The position numbers and the translations under genes were made by a program. Positions 34,497 to 43,140 of a stretch of 64,000 nucleotides of DNA are shown piece by piece. How positions within the stretch are numbered: the first letter of the stretch is position 1; every line of letters starts with the position of its first letter. Source of the stretch: Myxococcales bacterium (GTDB lineage Bacteria > Myxococcota_A > Polyangia > Haliangiales > Haliangiaceae); assembly GCA_016717005.1 (NCBI GenBank), contig JADJUF010000037.1, positions 124,001 to 188,000 on the forward strand, given 5' to 3'. A model generated the notes under the pieces. It was not told the DNA's origin, did no database searches, and worked only from the letters and a program-made list of their open reading frames with translations.

Positions 34497-35582
34497 ATGT
34501 CCACCGCGACTCCTGCCCCTGTCGATCCCACCACGCCCCCTGCCCCTGTCGATCCCGCCGCGACCACGGTCCTGGTGACCGGCGCGTCTGGCTTCATCGC
34601 CCAGCACACCATCATGGCGGTGCTCGCCGCCGGCTTTCGCGTGCGCGGCACCGTGCGCTCGCTCGAACGCGCCGACGAGGTCCGTCGGATCCTCGGCGCC
34701 CACGCCGAGCTCGGCGATCGCTTCGAGCTGGTCCGTGCCGAGCTGACCAGCGACGCCGGCTGGCGCGACGCCTGTCGCGGCTGCCGGTACGTGCTGCACG
34801 TGGCGTCGCCGCTGCCGAGCAAGCCGCCCAAGCACGCCGACGAGCTGATCGTCCCGGCCCGCGACGGCGCGCTGCGGGTGCTGCGCGCGGCCGTGGCCGA
34901 GCGGGTCGAGCGCGTGGTCATGACCTCGTCGGTCGCCGCGGTGCTGTACGGGCACGACCGCGACGGCAGCCGCACCTACGACGAGACCGACTGGTCCAAG
35001 CTCAGCGCCGAGGTCGGCGCCTACGAGCAGAGCAAGACCATCGCCGAGCGCGCCGCCTGGGACCTCGTCGAGGCGCTGCCGGCCGACCAGCGGATCGAGC
35101 TGGTGACGGTCAACCCCGGCCTCGTCCTCGGGCCGGTGCTGTCCGCGGACTTCAGCACGTCGGGCGAGGTGGTGCGGAAGCTCCTCAAGCGCGAGCTGCC
35201 GGGCTGCCCCGACATCGGCTGGGCCGTGGTCGATGTCCGCGACGTGGCCGCCGCCGAGGTGGCGGCGATGACCACCGCCGCCGCCGCCGGGCAGCGGTTC
35301 ATCGTCGCGATCGAGCACGCGTCGATGAGCGACATCGCCGCGATCCTCGCCCGGACATTCGGCGGGCGCGGCTTCAAGATCCCGACCCGCAAGGTGCCCG
35401 GCTGGCTCCTCAAGCTGGTCAGCACCTGGGACCGGACCGCGAAGCTGGCGGTCCAGGAGCTGGGGAAGCGCCAGGACCTGTCGAACCAGCGCGCGCGCAC
35501 GGTGCTGGGCTGGCGGCCGCGGACCCTCGAGGCGATGGTCGTCGACATGGGCGAGAGCATGATCGCCCACGGCGTGGTGTGA
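34497..35582 (+). CDS. NAD(P)-dependent epimerase/dihydroflavonol-reductase-like protein
   Basis: A 361-residue extended short-chain dehydrogenase. Rossmann motif TTVLVTGASGFIAQHTI, RGTVRSLERADEVRRIL, HVASPLPSKPPKH, MTSSVAAVLYG (catalytic Ser), and YEQSKTIAERAAWDL carrying the YxxxK active site. The N-terminus holds a short Pro/Thr repeat (two copies of PAPVDP). The ATG at 34497 is preferred over one at 34482 because GGAAGG lies six bases before it. Transcribed from the TTGACA/TAATAA promoter under likely TetR control. Probably reduces a carbonyl or aldehyde substrate sensed by that regulator. Confidence 0.88.
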   Translation: MSTATPAPVDPTTPPAPVDPAATTVLVTGASGFIAQHTIMAVLAAGFRVRGTVRSLERADEVRRILGAHAELGDRFELVRAELTSDAGWRDACRGCRYVLHVASPLPSKPPKHADELIVPARDGALRVLRAAVAERVERVVMTSSVAAVLYGHDRDGSRTYDETDWSKLSAEVGAYEQSKTIAERAAWDLVEALPADQRIELVTVNPGLVLGPVLSADFSTSGEVVRKLLKRELPGCPDIGWAVVDVRDVAAAEVAAMTTAAAAGQRFIVAIEHASMSDIAAILARTFGGRGFKIPTRKVPGWLLKLVSTWDRTAKLAVQELGKRQDLSNQRARTVLGWRPRTLEAMVVDMGESMIAHGVV

Positions 35583-35615
35583 CGGCGCGGCCGACGGCGC
35601 GGTACCCTGGCGGCG

Positions 35616-37598
35616 ATGATCGCCCCGTGGCTCCGGCCGATGCTGTGGGGTGAACGCGACTGGGGGCAGGCGCTCGGGCGCGTCGCGCAGGCGCTCGGGC
35701 GCGGCGGCGATCAGGCGGCCCGCGCGGCCGAGCTGGGGCGGGCGCTCGAGCACGTCGTGCCCGATCGGCGACGGGCGATCGCCGTCTACGCCGGCGGGGG
35801 ACCGGCCGAGCTGGCCCGGGCCCGGACGCTCGCCGTCGAGCTGGCGTGGTGGCCGGCGGTGGCGCGGCTGGCGCTGGCCGAGCGGCTCGCGGGCGGCGCC
35901 GCCAGCCTCGCGGTCGACGAGCTCGTGGCCTGGCTCGACGCCGGTGAGCCGATGCTCGCGGCGATCGTGGCGGTCGAGGCCCGGGCCGCCGCGCCGGGGG
36001 ATCCGTACCTGGCCGCGATCGACGGCGTGCTCCGCGGCGGCGACGATCCGGGCGCGACGGCGGCGCGGCTCGAGGCCCAGGCTCCGCACGATCCGCGGGC
36101 GCTGGCCACCGCCGCGCGGCTGGCGCGGCTCGGTGGTGATCGGCCGGGCGCGCAGGCACTGCTGGCGCGCGCGGTCGCGCTGGCGCCGTCGGAGCCCGGC
36201 CTCGCGGCGCTGGCGCTGGCGTCGATCGACGACGAGGCGGCGGTCCAGGCGCTGGTGCGGACGCGCCTGCGCGATCGCGAGCCCGCGGCCTGGGTCGAGA
36301 CCGCCCGCGGGCTCGGCCTGGCGCTGGTCGATCGCCCGGGGCTGCGCGGGCTCGGCCTGCGCCTGGTGCGCGCGGCGCTGACGCTCGCGTACGAGCACGG
36401 CCTCGGCGCGCCGCCGGGTCACCTGGCGATGTGGACGCTGCTGGCCGAGCACGCCGCCGCCAGCGCGACCCGACCGACGCTGCTGGCGCTGGCCGCGATC
36501 GGGCTCGAGCGCGAGCTGCCCATCGACGATCGGGTGTGGCTGGCCGCGCTCGGCGCCGACATCGCCTGGGACGACGCCGGCGATCTCGAGGTCGCCCAGG
36601 CCTGGGCCGCGGTGGTCCGCGAGCACGCGCCCGAGCACCCGAGCGTGCGGGCGATCGACGCCGCCTCGGTGGCCGAGGTCTTCGACGACGGGCTGGTCTA
36701 CCTCGACCGCGCGTACGAGCCCGAGGCGACGCGGTCGCGCTCGCGCTCGATCGACGCGACGCTGTCGGCGCTGCGCACCGCGGTCGCGCGGGCCGACGAC
36801 CCCGTGGTCTCGATCGACGTCGCGCTCGACGATCTGCACGAGTCGGCGCCGGCGCCGGCCGAGGCGGTCGCGGTCCTCACCGCCGCGGTCGACGCCACCG
36901 CGCGGGCCCTCACCATCGCGCACGCGGCCGCCGTCCCGCCGGTCGCGCCCGCCGCGTCCCCGACGTCGACGGGGCCGTCCGCGACGGCCGCTGCGGCCGC
37001 TGCGGCCGCGACGGCGGCGTCCCCGAGTTCGACGAAGACGGCGCCCGCGCCCGCCGCGGCCGCGACGGCGTCTGCGCCCGCGGTGAAGGCCGCGACGGCG
37101 CCCGCGCCGCCAACGTCCGCGACGGCGTCTGCGCCCGCGGTGAAGGCCGCGACGGCGCCCGCGCCGCCAACGTCCGCGACGGCGTCTGCGCCCGCGCCCG
37201 CCCGCAGCCTGATCCCGAGCTCGGCCCGCTCGGCGCTGGGCAAGATGCCGAGCCGGCTGCCGGCGCTGCCCCCGTTGCCGCCGCGCCCAGGGGCCCGTCC
37301 GCGCGCGCATCGCGTGGCCGTCCCGCTCGACGCCGTCCTCGAGCGCCCCGGCCAGCCGCCGCTGCCGGTGGTGTGTCGCGACATCTCGGTCAGCGGCGTG
37401 TTCGTGCTCACCGACGCCGCGCTCACGATCGGCGACGCGCTGGTGCTGGTCGTGCACACGCCCACCGACGAGGCCTGGACCGAGCACCGCCACCAGACCG
37501 ACGCGCGCGTGGTCCGCCGCGAGCCGCACGGCTACGGGCTCGAGCTGGTGAGCCCGCCGGCGGAGCTCCTCGCCGAGCTCGCGCGCCTCGACGCCTGA
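35616..37598 (+). CDS. Helical-repeat protein with C-terminal PilZ domain
   Basis: A 660-residue cytoplasmic protein. Residues 1-430 are Ala/Leu/Arg-rich helical repeats. A low-complexity Ala/Pro/Thr linker follows, with two exact 19-residue repeats (TASAPAVKAATAPAPPTSA). The last 100 residues form a PilZ domain, RVAVPLDAVLERPGQPP then VCRDISVSGVFVLTDAAL and YGLELVSPP. PilZ normally binds cyclic di-GMP, but the usual RxxxR is reduced to RPRAHRVAVP here and D/N-x-S-x-x-G appears as DISVSG, so binding is plausible, not certain. It starts 33 bases after the dehydrogenase gene. Confidence 0.82.
   Translation: MIAPWLRPMLWGERDWGQALGRVAQALGRGGDQAARAAELGRALEHVVPDRRRAIAVYAGGGPAELARARTLAVELAWWPAVARLALAERLAGGAASLAVDELVAWLDAGEPMLAAIVAVEARAAAPGDPYLAAIDGVLRGGDDPGATAARLEAQAPHDPRALATAARLARLGGDRPGAQALLARAVALAPSEPGLAALALASIDDEAAVQALVRTRLRDREPAAWVETARGLGLALVDRPGLRGLGLRLVRAALTLAYEHGLGAPPGHLAMWTLLAEHAAASATRPTLLALAAIGLERELPIDDRVWLAALGADIAWDDAGDLEVAQAWAAVVREHAPEHPSVRAIDAASVAEVFDDGLVYLDRAYEPEATRSRSRSIDATLSALRTAVARADDPVVSIDVALDDLHESAPAPAEAVAVLTAAVDATARALTIAHAAAVPPVAPAASPTSTGPSATAAAAAAAATAASPSSTKTAPAPAAAATASAPAVKAATAPAPPTSATASAPAVKAATAPAPPTSATASAPAPARSLIPSSARSALGKMPSRLPALPPLPPRPGARPRAHRVAVPLDAVLERPGQPPLPVVCRDISVSGVFVLTDAALTIGDALVLVVHTPTDEAWTEHRHQTDARVVRREPHGYGLELVSPPAELLAELARLDA
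37062..37195 (+). repeat. Two-and-a-third 57-bp repeats inside the PilZ gene linker
   Basis: Identical 57-bp units start at 37062 and 37119, with a third partial one from 37176. The length is a multiple of three and keeps the frame, adding 19 residues per copy to the Ala/Pro linker. Their exact identity suggests recent slippage, so copy number may vary between strains. Confidence 0.85.
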
Positions 37599-37605
37599 GT
37601 CCCCA

Positions 37606-37650
37606 GAGGGTTCGTCGCCGAACCCTCCCCCGTCGGGGGCAAGCCCCGAC
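37606..37650. terminator. Two stacked hairpins after the PilZ gene
   Basis: GAGGGTTCG-TCGC-CGAACCCTC (37606-37627) is a perfect 9-bp stem. Directly after it GTCGGGG-GCAAG-CCCCGAC (37632-37650) forms a second. The pair follows the stop codon closely and precedes three copies of CCCAGGACCA (37669-37690). No long T-run, but the stem strength fits a GC-rich terminator for convergent genes. Confidence 0.6.
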
Positions 37651-37763
37651 AGGGCCCCTACCCAGGACCACCCAGGACCACCCAGGACGCGAGACTCCCG
37701 GTGCGTGGACCGGTGCTCGACTGAAGAAGAGCTACAGGCTCTGAGCCAGTTCGCCGCGCGGGC

Positions 37764-39281
37764 TCAGCCCTTGGGCTTGCGTCGCCGCCGGCGGCGCTCG
37801 GGCAGGATCCGTCGCAGCGCGCCGCCGATCAGCACCGCCGCCGCGACGATCACGCCGGTCGCGCGGGCCCGGACCTCGGTGGTCAGCGTGTCGGGCTGCG
37901 CGTCGACGACCCAGGCGATGCCGATCAGGGCGACCAGCCACGCGGTCCACCACGTGGGCTCGCCGTCGAACAGCGGCCCCGGGTGCTTGAACAGGTGGGC
38001 CCCGACGACGAGCACCAGCAGCATCGTCCCGGCGATGATCAAGCTGGGCACGTGCGGTCCGCCGATGATCGCCGTCACCGTGCGCAGCGCGAACAGGGTC
38101 ACGCACACCCACCACGCCCGGCGCCGGCCCTGTTGCAGGCCGCGCGCCGCGACCAGCGTCGCCAGGCCGGCGGCGAACACCGCCACCTGGGCCAGCGGGC
38201 CGATGCGATCGGTCAGGCCGTGCGCGCGCGGGACCACCGACGCGATCAACGACAGCACGCTCGCGGCGAACGTCGCGATCGCGACCGCGTCGCGGCCGAA
38301 GTCGAGCGCGACCCGGCTCGGGCGCCGCGCCAGGCGGCTCCCGACCGACACGCCGACGAGCAGCATCGCGCCGGCGGCGATCGGCAGCAGGTTGACGATC
38401 GCGCGGCGGACCAGCAGCGCCGCCAGCGCCGCCGGGTGCGCGGCCGGCGGCACGAAGGCCAGCACCGTCGTCTCGTACACCCCCAGCCCGCCGGGCACCT
38501 GGCTGATCGAGCCGACCACGCTCGCGACCAGCCCGACCGTGACGACGGCCAGGTACGACAGGCCCGACGACGCCGGCAGGAGCGCGTAGGTGGCGTAGCC
38601 GGTCGCGAGCGTGTCGAGCACCGGCAGCACGAGCTGGGCCACGAGCTGGCCCGCAGTGAGCGGCGGCAGCTCGAACGAGCGGATCCGCAGCGGCGCGTGG
38701 CGGCGCAGGTTCCAGACCGCGTACACCACCAGCAGCGCGATCGCGGCCGGGCCGAGCCAGTCGAGCGGCGGCACCGGGAACGACGACGCCACCACCGGCG
38801 GCAGCCCCGCCAGCGTGAACACCAGCGCGAGCGACGCGGCGATCCCGACGTAGTAGGTCGACTCGTTGTAGACGGTGATGCGCCCGACCGCGCGCGTGTC
38901 GAGGCCGAGGTCCTGGTACAGCCGGATCCTCAGCGCGAAGCCGGTGACCGTGGCCACGCCCAGCGTCGACAGCGAGCGGCTGATCAGCGACGCGACCGCG
39001 ACCTTGCGCGTGGCCAGGCGCGGGAAGCCGGCGAAGTCGACCGCGACGCGCTCGCGCACGATGAACAGGCCGTGGATCGTCGCGACCATCAGCGTCGCGA
39101 CGACGATCCGCACGGTCGAGATCTGATCGAGGCCCGCGATCACCTCGTCGTAGGAGAACGTCGCCAGGAGCGAGCGCAGGCCGTAGGACAGCGCCGCGAC
39201 CACCGCGACCGTGACCGCCGGCTTGATCAGCCGCCGCCACCGGAACGGCGGCGCGGACTCCTCGGGCTCCGGCGACGCCAT
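37764..39281 (-). CDS. Polytopic membrane protein, MprF/YbhN (UPF0104) type
   Basis: About 505 residues and 12-14 hydrophobic helices. The N-terminal region matches the flippase part of lysyl-phosphatidylglycerol synthases: LSYGLRSLLATFSYDEVIAG, LSTLGVATVTGFALRIRLY, ITVYNESTYYVGIAASLALV and the family hallmark SISQVPGGLGVYETTVLAF. There is no C-terminal aminoacyl transferase (GNAT-like) domain; the protein ends in a basic RRRRRRKPKG tail. It may translocate a lipid. The ATG at 39281 is used; one at 39290 is possible. Its upstream DNA is a long tandem array. Confidence 0.8.
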   Translation of the reverse strand: MASPEPEESAPPFRWRRLIKPAVTVAVVAALSYGLRSLLATFSYDEVIAGLDQISTVRIVVATLMVATIHGLFIVRERVAVDFAGFPRLATRKVAVASLISRSLSTLGVATVTGFALRIRLYQDLGLDTRAVGRITVYNESTYYVGIAASLALVFTLAGLPPVVASSFPVPPLDWLGPAAIALLVVYAVWNLRRHAPLRIRSFELPPLTAGQLVAQLVLPVLDTLATGYATYALLPASSGLSYLAVVTVGLVASVVGSISQVPGGLGVYETTVLAFVPPAAHPAALAALLVRRAIVNLLPIAAGAMLLVGVSVGSRLARRPSRVALDFGRDAVAIATFAASVLSLIASVVPRAHGLTDRIGPLAQVAVFAAGLATLVAARGLQQGRRRAWWVCVTLFALRTVTAIIGGPHVPSLIIAGTMLLVLVVGAHLFKHPGPLFDGEPTWWTAWLVALIGIAWVVDAQPDTLTTEVRARATGVIVAAAVLIGGALRRILPERRRRRRKPKG

Positions 39282-39361
39282 CCGTGGCATCGTCGACGAT
39301 CGCGCCCGCCGCGACAAGGCGCGCGGCCCGCCGCGGTGGACCGCCGCGGTCTACCCGCCGC

Positions 39362-39720
39362 GCCGCCGTGCCGGGGTGCGCCGCGCCGCCGCGAGTTGAC
39401 CGCCGCGTCGCGGCGACGAGGTGCGCGGCCCGCCGCGGTTGCCCGCCGCGCCGCCGTGCCGGGGTGCGCCGCGCCGCCGCGAGTTGACCGCCGCGTCGCG
39501 GCGACGAGGTGCGGTGGACCGCCGCGGTCTACCCGCCGCGCCGCCGTGCCGGGGTGCGCCGCGCCGCCGCGAGTTGACCGCCGCGTCGCGGCGACGAGGT
39601 GCGCGGCCCGCCGCGGTCTACCCGCCGCGCCGCCGTGCCGGGGTGCGCCGCGCCGCCGCGAGTTGACCGCCGCCTCGCGGCGACGAGGTGCGCGGCCCGC
39701 CGCGGTGGACCGCCGCGGTT
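39362..39720. repeat. Tandem array of four 89-90-bp GC-rich units
   Basis: Units begin (CCGCCGTGCCGGGGTGCGCC) at 39362, 39451, 39541 and 39630, giving periods of 89, 90 and 89 bp. They carry only small differences, such as a 13-bp insertion (GGACCGCCGCGGT) in some. The array fills most of the gap between the divergent membrane-protein and DUF423 genes, with shorter fragments on to 39785. Small open frames inside (MRGPPR...) repeat with it and are unlikely to be genes. Confidence 0.85.
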
Positions 39721-39804
39721 TGACCGGCGCGGTTTGACCGGCGCGACGACGTGCGCGGGCCGCCGCGGTTTGACCGCCGCGCCGCCGCGGGCCACAGTGC
39801 GCGC

Positions 39805-40173
39805 ATGTCGAGCTGGCAACGCCTGTTCTCCGCGGGCGCCGCCTTGGTCGCGCTCGCGATCGTCGCCGGCGCGTTCGGCGCCCACGCCCTGCGCGATCGC
39901 CTCACGAGCGAGCGCCTCGCGGTGTTCGAGACCGGCGCGCGCTACCACATGTACGGCGCGCTGGGCGTGCTGGCGCTGGCGCTCGCGGTCGAGCGCGGCG
40001 TCGCCGACACCCGCCCGGGCTGGCTGCTGATCGCGGGCACGGCGATCTTCGCTGGCTCGCTCTACGCGCTAGCGCTGTCGGGCGTGAAGGTGCTGGGCGC
40101 GATCACGCCGATCGGCGGCGCCGCGATGATCGCCGCGTGGCTGTGGGTCGCCATCCGCGCCGTCCGCGCCTGA
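39805..40173 (+). CDS. DUF423 family membrane protein
   Basis: A 122-residue protein with four membrane helices, typical of the YgdD/DUF423 family. N-terminal stretch is LVALAIVAGAFGAHALRDRL (family AGAFGAHGL), followed by TGARYHMYGALGVLALALAV, LLIAGTAIFAGSLYALALSG and ITPIGGAAMIAAWLWVAIRA. Length and order match the family exactly. Function is unknown. It is divergent from the MprF-like gene and convergent with the LysR gene. Confidence 0.92.
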   Translation: MSSWQRLFSAGAALVALAIVAGAFGAHALRDRLTSERLAVFETGARYHMYGALGVLALALAVERGVADTRPGWLLIAGTAIFAGSLYALALSGVKVLGAITPIGGAAMIAAWLWVAIRAVRA

Positions 40174-40183
40174 GCGCCCGCGG

Positions 40184-41074
40184 TCACAGCCCGCCGGACT
40201 GCCCGAGCTGCTCGGCGAGGTAGTCGAGGTACAGGCGCACCTTCGGCGCCAGGTTGCGCCCCGACGGGTAGACCGCGAACAGATCGATCGGCGCGCTGCG
40301 CCACGTCGGCAGCACCGGCACCAGCACCGAGTCGCCGGCGCACCGCAGCACGAACCCCGCGATGTACGCGATGCCCGCGCCGTTCCGCGCGGCCTCGTGC
40401 ACCGCCAGCAGGTTGTTCGACGTCAGGCGCGCGCTCGGCGTGAGCTCGACCTGGCCCGTGGGGCCCTGGAGCGTCCAGGTCGCCAGCCGCGGCACCGGCG
40501 CGAACACCAGCAGATCGTGCTCGCCGAGCTCGTCGGGATCCGTCGGCGTGCCGCGGCGCTCGAGGTACGCCGGCGACGCGTACAGGCCCATCGCCAGCGT
40601 CGTCAGGCGCCGCGCCACCAGCGACGACTCGGGCAGCGGGCCGAACCGGATGCCGAGGTCGTAGCCCTCGTCGACCAGATCGACGACGCGGTCGGTCAGC
40701 TCGAGGTGCACGTCGATGTCTGGCTGCTTGGTCAGGAACGCCGCGGTCAGCTCACCGAGCCGGAACGCGCCGATGTCGACCGGCGCGGTGACCTTGAGCC
40801 GGCCGCGCGGCGTGGTCTGCATGTCGCCGACGAGCTGCTCGGCCGAGGCGATGTCCGCGACGATCCGCTGGCAGCGCTCGTAGTACGCCTGCCCGATCTC
40901 GGTCAGCGACAGCTTGCGCGTCGTCCGCTGCAGCAGCCGCGCGTCGAGCCGCTCCTCGAGCTGCGACACCTTCCGGCTCACCGTCGACTTCGGCAGCCCC
41001 AGCTGCTGCGCCGCCGCCGTGAAGCTCTTGGTCTCCACCACCTTCGCGAACACGACGATCTCGTTCAGATCCAT
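40184..41074 (-). CDS. LysR-family transcriptional regulator (CrgA/DmlR type)
   Basis: A 296-residue regulator. N-terminal winged HTH: MDLNEIVVFAKVVETKSFTA, then AAQQLGLPKSTVSRKVSQLE. The effector domain has GRLKVTAPVDIGAFRLGELT, LVDEGYDLGIRFGPLPESSL and SNNLLAVHEAARNGAGIAYI, all typical of the subgroup that represses or activates single-gene oxidoreductase targets. Target unknown: its upstream neighbour is a MITE-like repeat followed by a divergent Cys-cluster gene. The DUF423 gene is convergent. Confidence 0.92.
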   Translation of the reverse strand: MDLNEIVVFAKVVETKSFTAAAQQLGLPKSTVSRKVSQLEERLDARLLQRTTRKLSLTEIGQAYYERCQRIVADIASAEQLVGDMQTTPRGRLKVTAPVDIGAFRLGELTAAFLTKQPDIDVHLELTDRVVDLVDEGYDLGIRFGPLPESSLVARRLTTLAMGLYASPAYLERRGTPTDPDELGEHDLLVFAPVPRLATWTLQGPTGQVELTPSARLTSNNLLAVHEAARNGAGIAYIAGFVLRCAGDSVLVPVLPTWRSAPIDLFAVYPSGRNLAPKVRLYLDYLAEQLGQSGGL

Positions 41075-41106
41075 GACCGCGCCATTGTATCGGCAACGCC
41101 GGACAG

Positions 41107-41271
41107 CCGGACGGGGACAGGCTCCTGGGTCTCAGACATCGAGAATTACTGGAGAATTTGAGGCTACCGCGGCCGAAAATCCTGAGGCTGGTTCGGAGAA
41201 ACCAGCCGCGGTACGGTCGAATTTCAAAATGATTCTGCAATGTTAGATGGGTAGATCCTGTCCCCGTCCGG
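41107..41271. mobile_element. MITE/REP-like 165-bp structured element
   Basis: The element is bounded by perfect 15-bp inverted repeats, CCGGACGGGGACAGG (41107-41121) and CCTGTCCCCGTCCGG (41257-41271). The interior is much more AT-rich than the surroundings and holds a second inverted pair TACCGCGGC / GCCGCGGTA (41165-41173, 41205-41213) and a central hairpin GGCTGGTT-CGGAGA-AACCAGCC (41186-41207). There is no open frame of note, so it would be non-autonomous. GGGGACAG-type ends recall REP elements moved by RAYT transposases (resemblance only). Confidence 0.65.
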
Positions 41272-41286
41272 GGCTATGGTGGCGGG

Positions 41287-41790
41287 GTGGCGGACTATCT
41301 GGCGCTGGTGGCCAAGGTCGACGCGTTCGTCGGCCGGGTCGAGGCGCGCCACGGGGCGGACCTGGCGTGCGGCGCGGGGTGCGCGAGCTGCTGTCTGGTA
41401 CGGTTGACGATCGCGGGGGTCGAGGCCGACGCGATCGCGGCGTGGTTGGCGGCGCGGACGGCGGCCGAGCGGGCCGAGATCGCGGCGGCCGCGATGGCGG
41501 CGGCGCCAGGGCGGTGCGCGGCGCTCGCCGACGACGATCGCTGCCGGATCTATCCGGTGCGGCCGCTGGTGTGCCGCTCGCATGGCGTGCCGATCCGCCT
41601 GCGTCGCCCGGGCGAGGCGCCGGTCGTGACCGCGTGCGCGCTCAACTTCACCGCGCACGGCCCGGCCGCGGCGGCGGCCGACTGCGTCCTCGATCAGGAG
41701 CTGGTGTCGACGACGCTGGGCGTGATCGATCGCGCCGCCGGCGGCGCCCCCGAAACGCGCGTCGACCTGACCGCGCTGCTCGTCGGGTAG
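41287..41790 (+). CDS. YkgJ-type Cys-cluster (zinc/iron-chelating) protein
   Basis: A 167-residue protein of the CxxCxxxC family. The cysteines lie at CGAGCASCC, RCAALADDDRC, PLVCRSHGVP and in VTACALNF. The family stretch CRIYPVRPLVCRSHGVPIRL is a strong match. Such proteins probably bind a metal or Fe-S cluster; their role is poorly known. The start is GTG at 41287, fifteen bases after the right end of the MITE-like element, so that element may supply or disturb its promoter. Confidence 0.85.
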   Translation: MADYLALVAKVDAFVGRVEARHGADLACGAGCASCCLVRLTIAGVEADAIAAWLAARTAAERAEIAAAAMAAAPGRCAALADDDRCRIYPVRPLVCRSHGVPIRLRRPGEAPVVTACALNFTAHGPAAAAADCVLDQELVSTTLGVIDRAAGGAPETRVDLTALLVG

Positions 41791-41910
41791 CTCCGGGTCT
41801 CCTGGTCTGCTAACTCATCGATCTGGCACGGACCGGGGCATGAATCCCCTCGCGGCCACGTGCGTCTACTAGTACAACCGCGGCGTTCCCCCCCGCGCCG
41901 GAGCAATACG

Positions 41911-42741
41911 ATGCACAAGACCCTCGCTGCCCTCCTCCTCTCCTCCTCGCTCCTCCTCCCCTCGGTCGCGCTGGCCCAGAGCCAGCCGTCGAAGAGCCTG
42001 TTCAGCTGGTTCCTGCCGGCCGCGGCCAAGCCGACCCGCGTCGCCGCCGCGCCCACCGCCGCCGAGGTCATGGCCGGCGTCCAGAAGTTCTACGGCGGCA
42101 TCGGCCAGGTGAAGGCCAAGTTCCGGCAAGAGGTCACCAACACCACGTTCGGCCGCACCGACATCTCGGACGGCTCGCTGCTCATCAAGAAGCCCGGCAA
42201 CATGCGCTGGCAGTACTTCTCGAAGAAGCGCAAGGGCAAGGTGACGATCGCCAAGGACTTCATCTCGAACGGCAACTACCTGTACGTCGTCGACTACGAG
42301 AACAAGCAGGTCATCAAGAAGGACCTGCAGAAGAACCTGCTGCCGACCGCGATCACGTTCCTCTACGGCAAGGGCGATCTGGCCGCCGACTTCACGCCCG
42401 CGCTCGAGGCCGGAAGCAAGTACGGCGGCAAGTCCGACCTGGTGCTGCGCCTCGTGCCCAAGTCGCCGAGCGCGCAGTACAAGACCCTCCACCTCGTCGT
42501 CGACCCGTCGAACTACCGCGTCAAGGAGTCGATCATCATCGACGCCGCGGGCAACAAGAACCACTTCCGGTTCTACGAGCCCAACTTCGACGCGCCGATC
42601 CCGGACTCGAGCTTCCAGTTCAGCGAGAAGAGCCCGGCCGTGAAGGCGTTCCGCGTCATCGACGGCGACAAGGACGAGGACAAGCCGTCGCCGCCGCCGA
42701 CCACGGTGGCACCGCTGCCGGCCCCGGTCCCCGGGAAGTAA
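41911..42741 (+). CDS. lolA: Outer-membrane lipoprotein carrier protein LolA
   Basis: A 276-residue periplasmic chaperone that takes lipoproteins from LolCDE to LolB. Signal peptide MHKTLAALLLSSSLLLPSVA is cut after ALA. Family stretches are FYGGIGQVKAKFRQEV (usually QxxFxQ), SDGSLLIKKPGNMRWQYFSK, NYLYVVDYENKQVIKKDL, and the C-terminal DAAGNKNHFRFYEPNFDAPI. A Pro/Thr-rich tail (SPPPTTVAPLPAPVPG) extends beyond the fold. CGGAG lies before the ATG. Codon and residue use is rich in Lys for this genome, as expected for a periplasmic carrier. Confidence 0.93.
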   Translation: MHKTLAALLLSSSLLLPSVALAQSQPSKSLFSWFLPAAAKPTRVAAAPTAAEVMAGVQKFYGGIGQVKAKFRQEVTNTTFGRTDISDGSLLIKKPGNMRWQYFSKKRKGKVTIAKDFISNGNYLYVVDYENKQVIKKDLQKNLLPTAITFLYGKGDLAADFTPALEAGSKYGGKSDLVLRLVPKSPSAQYKTLHLVVDPSNYRVKESIIIDAAGNKNHFRFYEPNFDAPIPDSSFQFSEKSPAVKAFRVIDGDKDEDKPSPPPTTVAPLPAPVPGK

Positions 42742-42752
42742 CGATCGATCGG

Positions 42753-43140
42753 CAGCCCGGCAGGCACGCGGTGCCGAGCCGGGCCGCGACGTGAGGCTCG
42801 ATCAGCAGCCCGGCAGGCACGCGGTGCCGAGCCGGGCCGCGACGTGAGGCTCGATCAGCAGCCCGGCAGGCACGCGGTGCCGAGCCCCGGCGTGACGATC
42901 GATCAGCAGCCCGGCAGGCACGCGGTGCCGAGCCCCGGCGTGACGATCGCTCAGCAGCCCGGCAGGCACGCGGTGCCGAGCCCCGGCGTGACGATCGATC
43001 AGCAGCCCGGCAGGCACGCGGTGCCGAGCCCCGGCGTGACGATCGATCAGCAGCCCGGCAGGCACGCGGTGCCGAGCCGGGCCGCGACGTGAGGCTCGAT
43101 CAGCAGCCCGGCAGGCACGCGGTGCCGAGCCGGGCCGCGG
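42753..43140. repeat. Eight-copy array of a gene's 3' end, with nested hairpins
   Basis: CAGCCCGGCAGGCACGCGG starts at 42753, 42806, 42859, 42907, 42955, 43003, 43051 and 43104, so periods are 53, 53, 48, 48, 48, 48 and 53 bp. The last copy is the genuine 3' end of the ferritin-like gene (encoding RLGTACLPGC-stop); the others repeat that codon string and stop downstream of it. Each unit contains GGCAC-GCG-GTGCC, and the 53-bp form adds an outer CCCGGC/GCCGGG pair, so each can fold as a strong hairpin. The array fills the gap between convergent lolA and the ferritin-like gene. Confidence 0.9.

Noticed and set aside
39362..39720. CRISPR array
   Set aside because: Units of 89-90 bp are uniform throughout, without a conserved repeat separated by unique spacers, and no cas gene is nearby. 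The same holds for the 42.75 kb array.
39599..40030. Small repeated open frames (MRGPPR..., RRGAR...) in the 39.3-39.8 kb array
   Set aside because: They repeat with the DNA unit, change frame between copies and lack ribosome-binding sites; they are by-products of the array.
42844..43092. 82-codon open frame of QPGRHAVPSPGVTID repeats in the lolA/ferritin gap
   Set aside because: It exists only because 48 is a multiple of three, is broken where units are 53 bp, and is antisense to the duplicated gene end.
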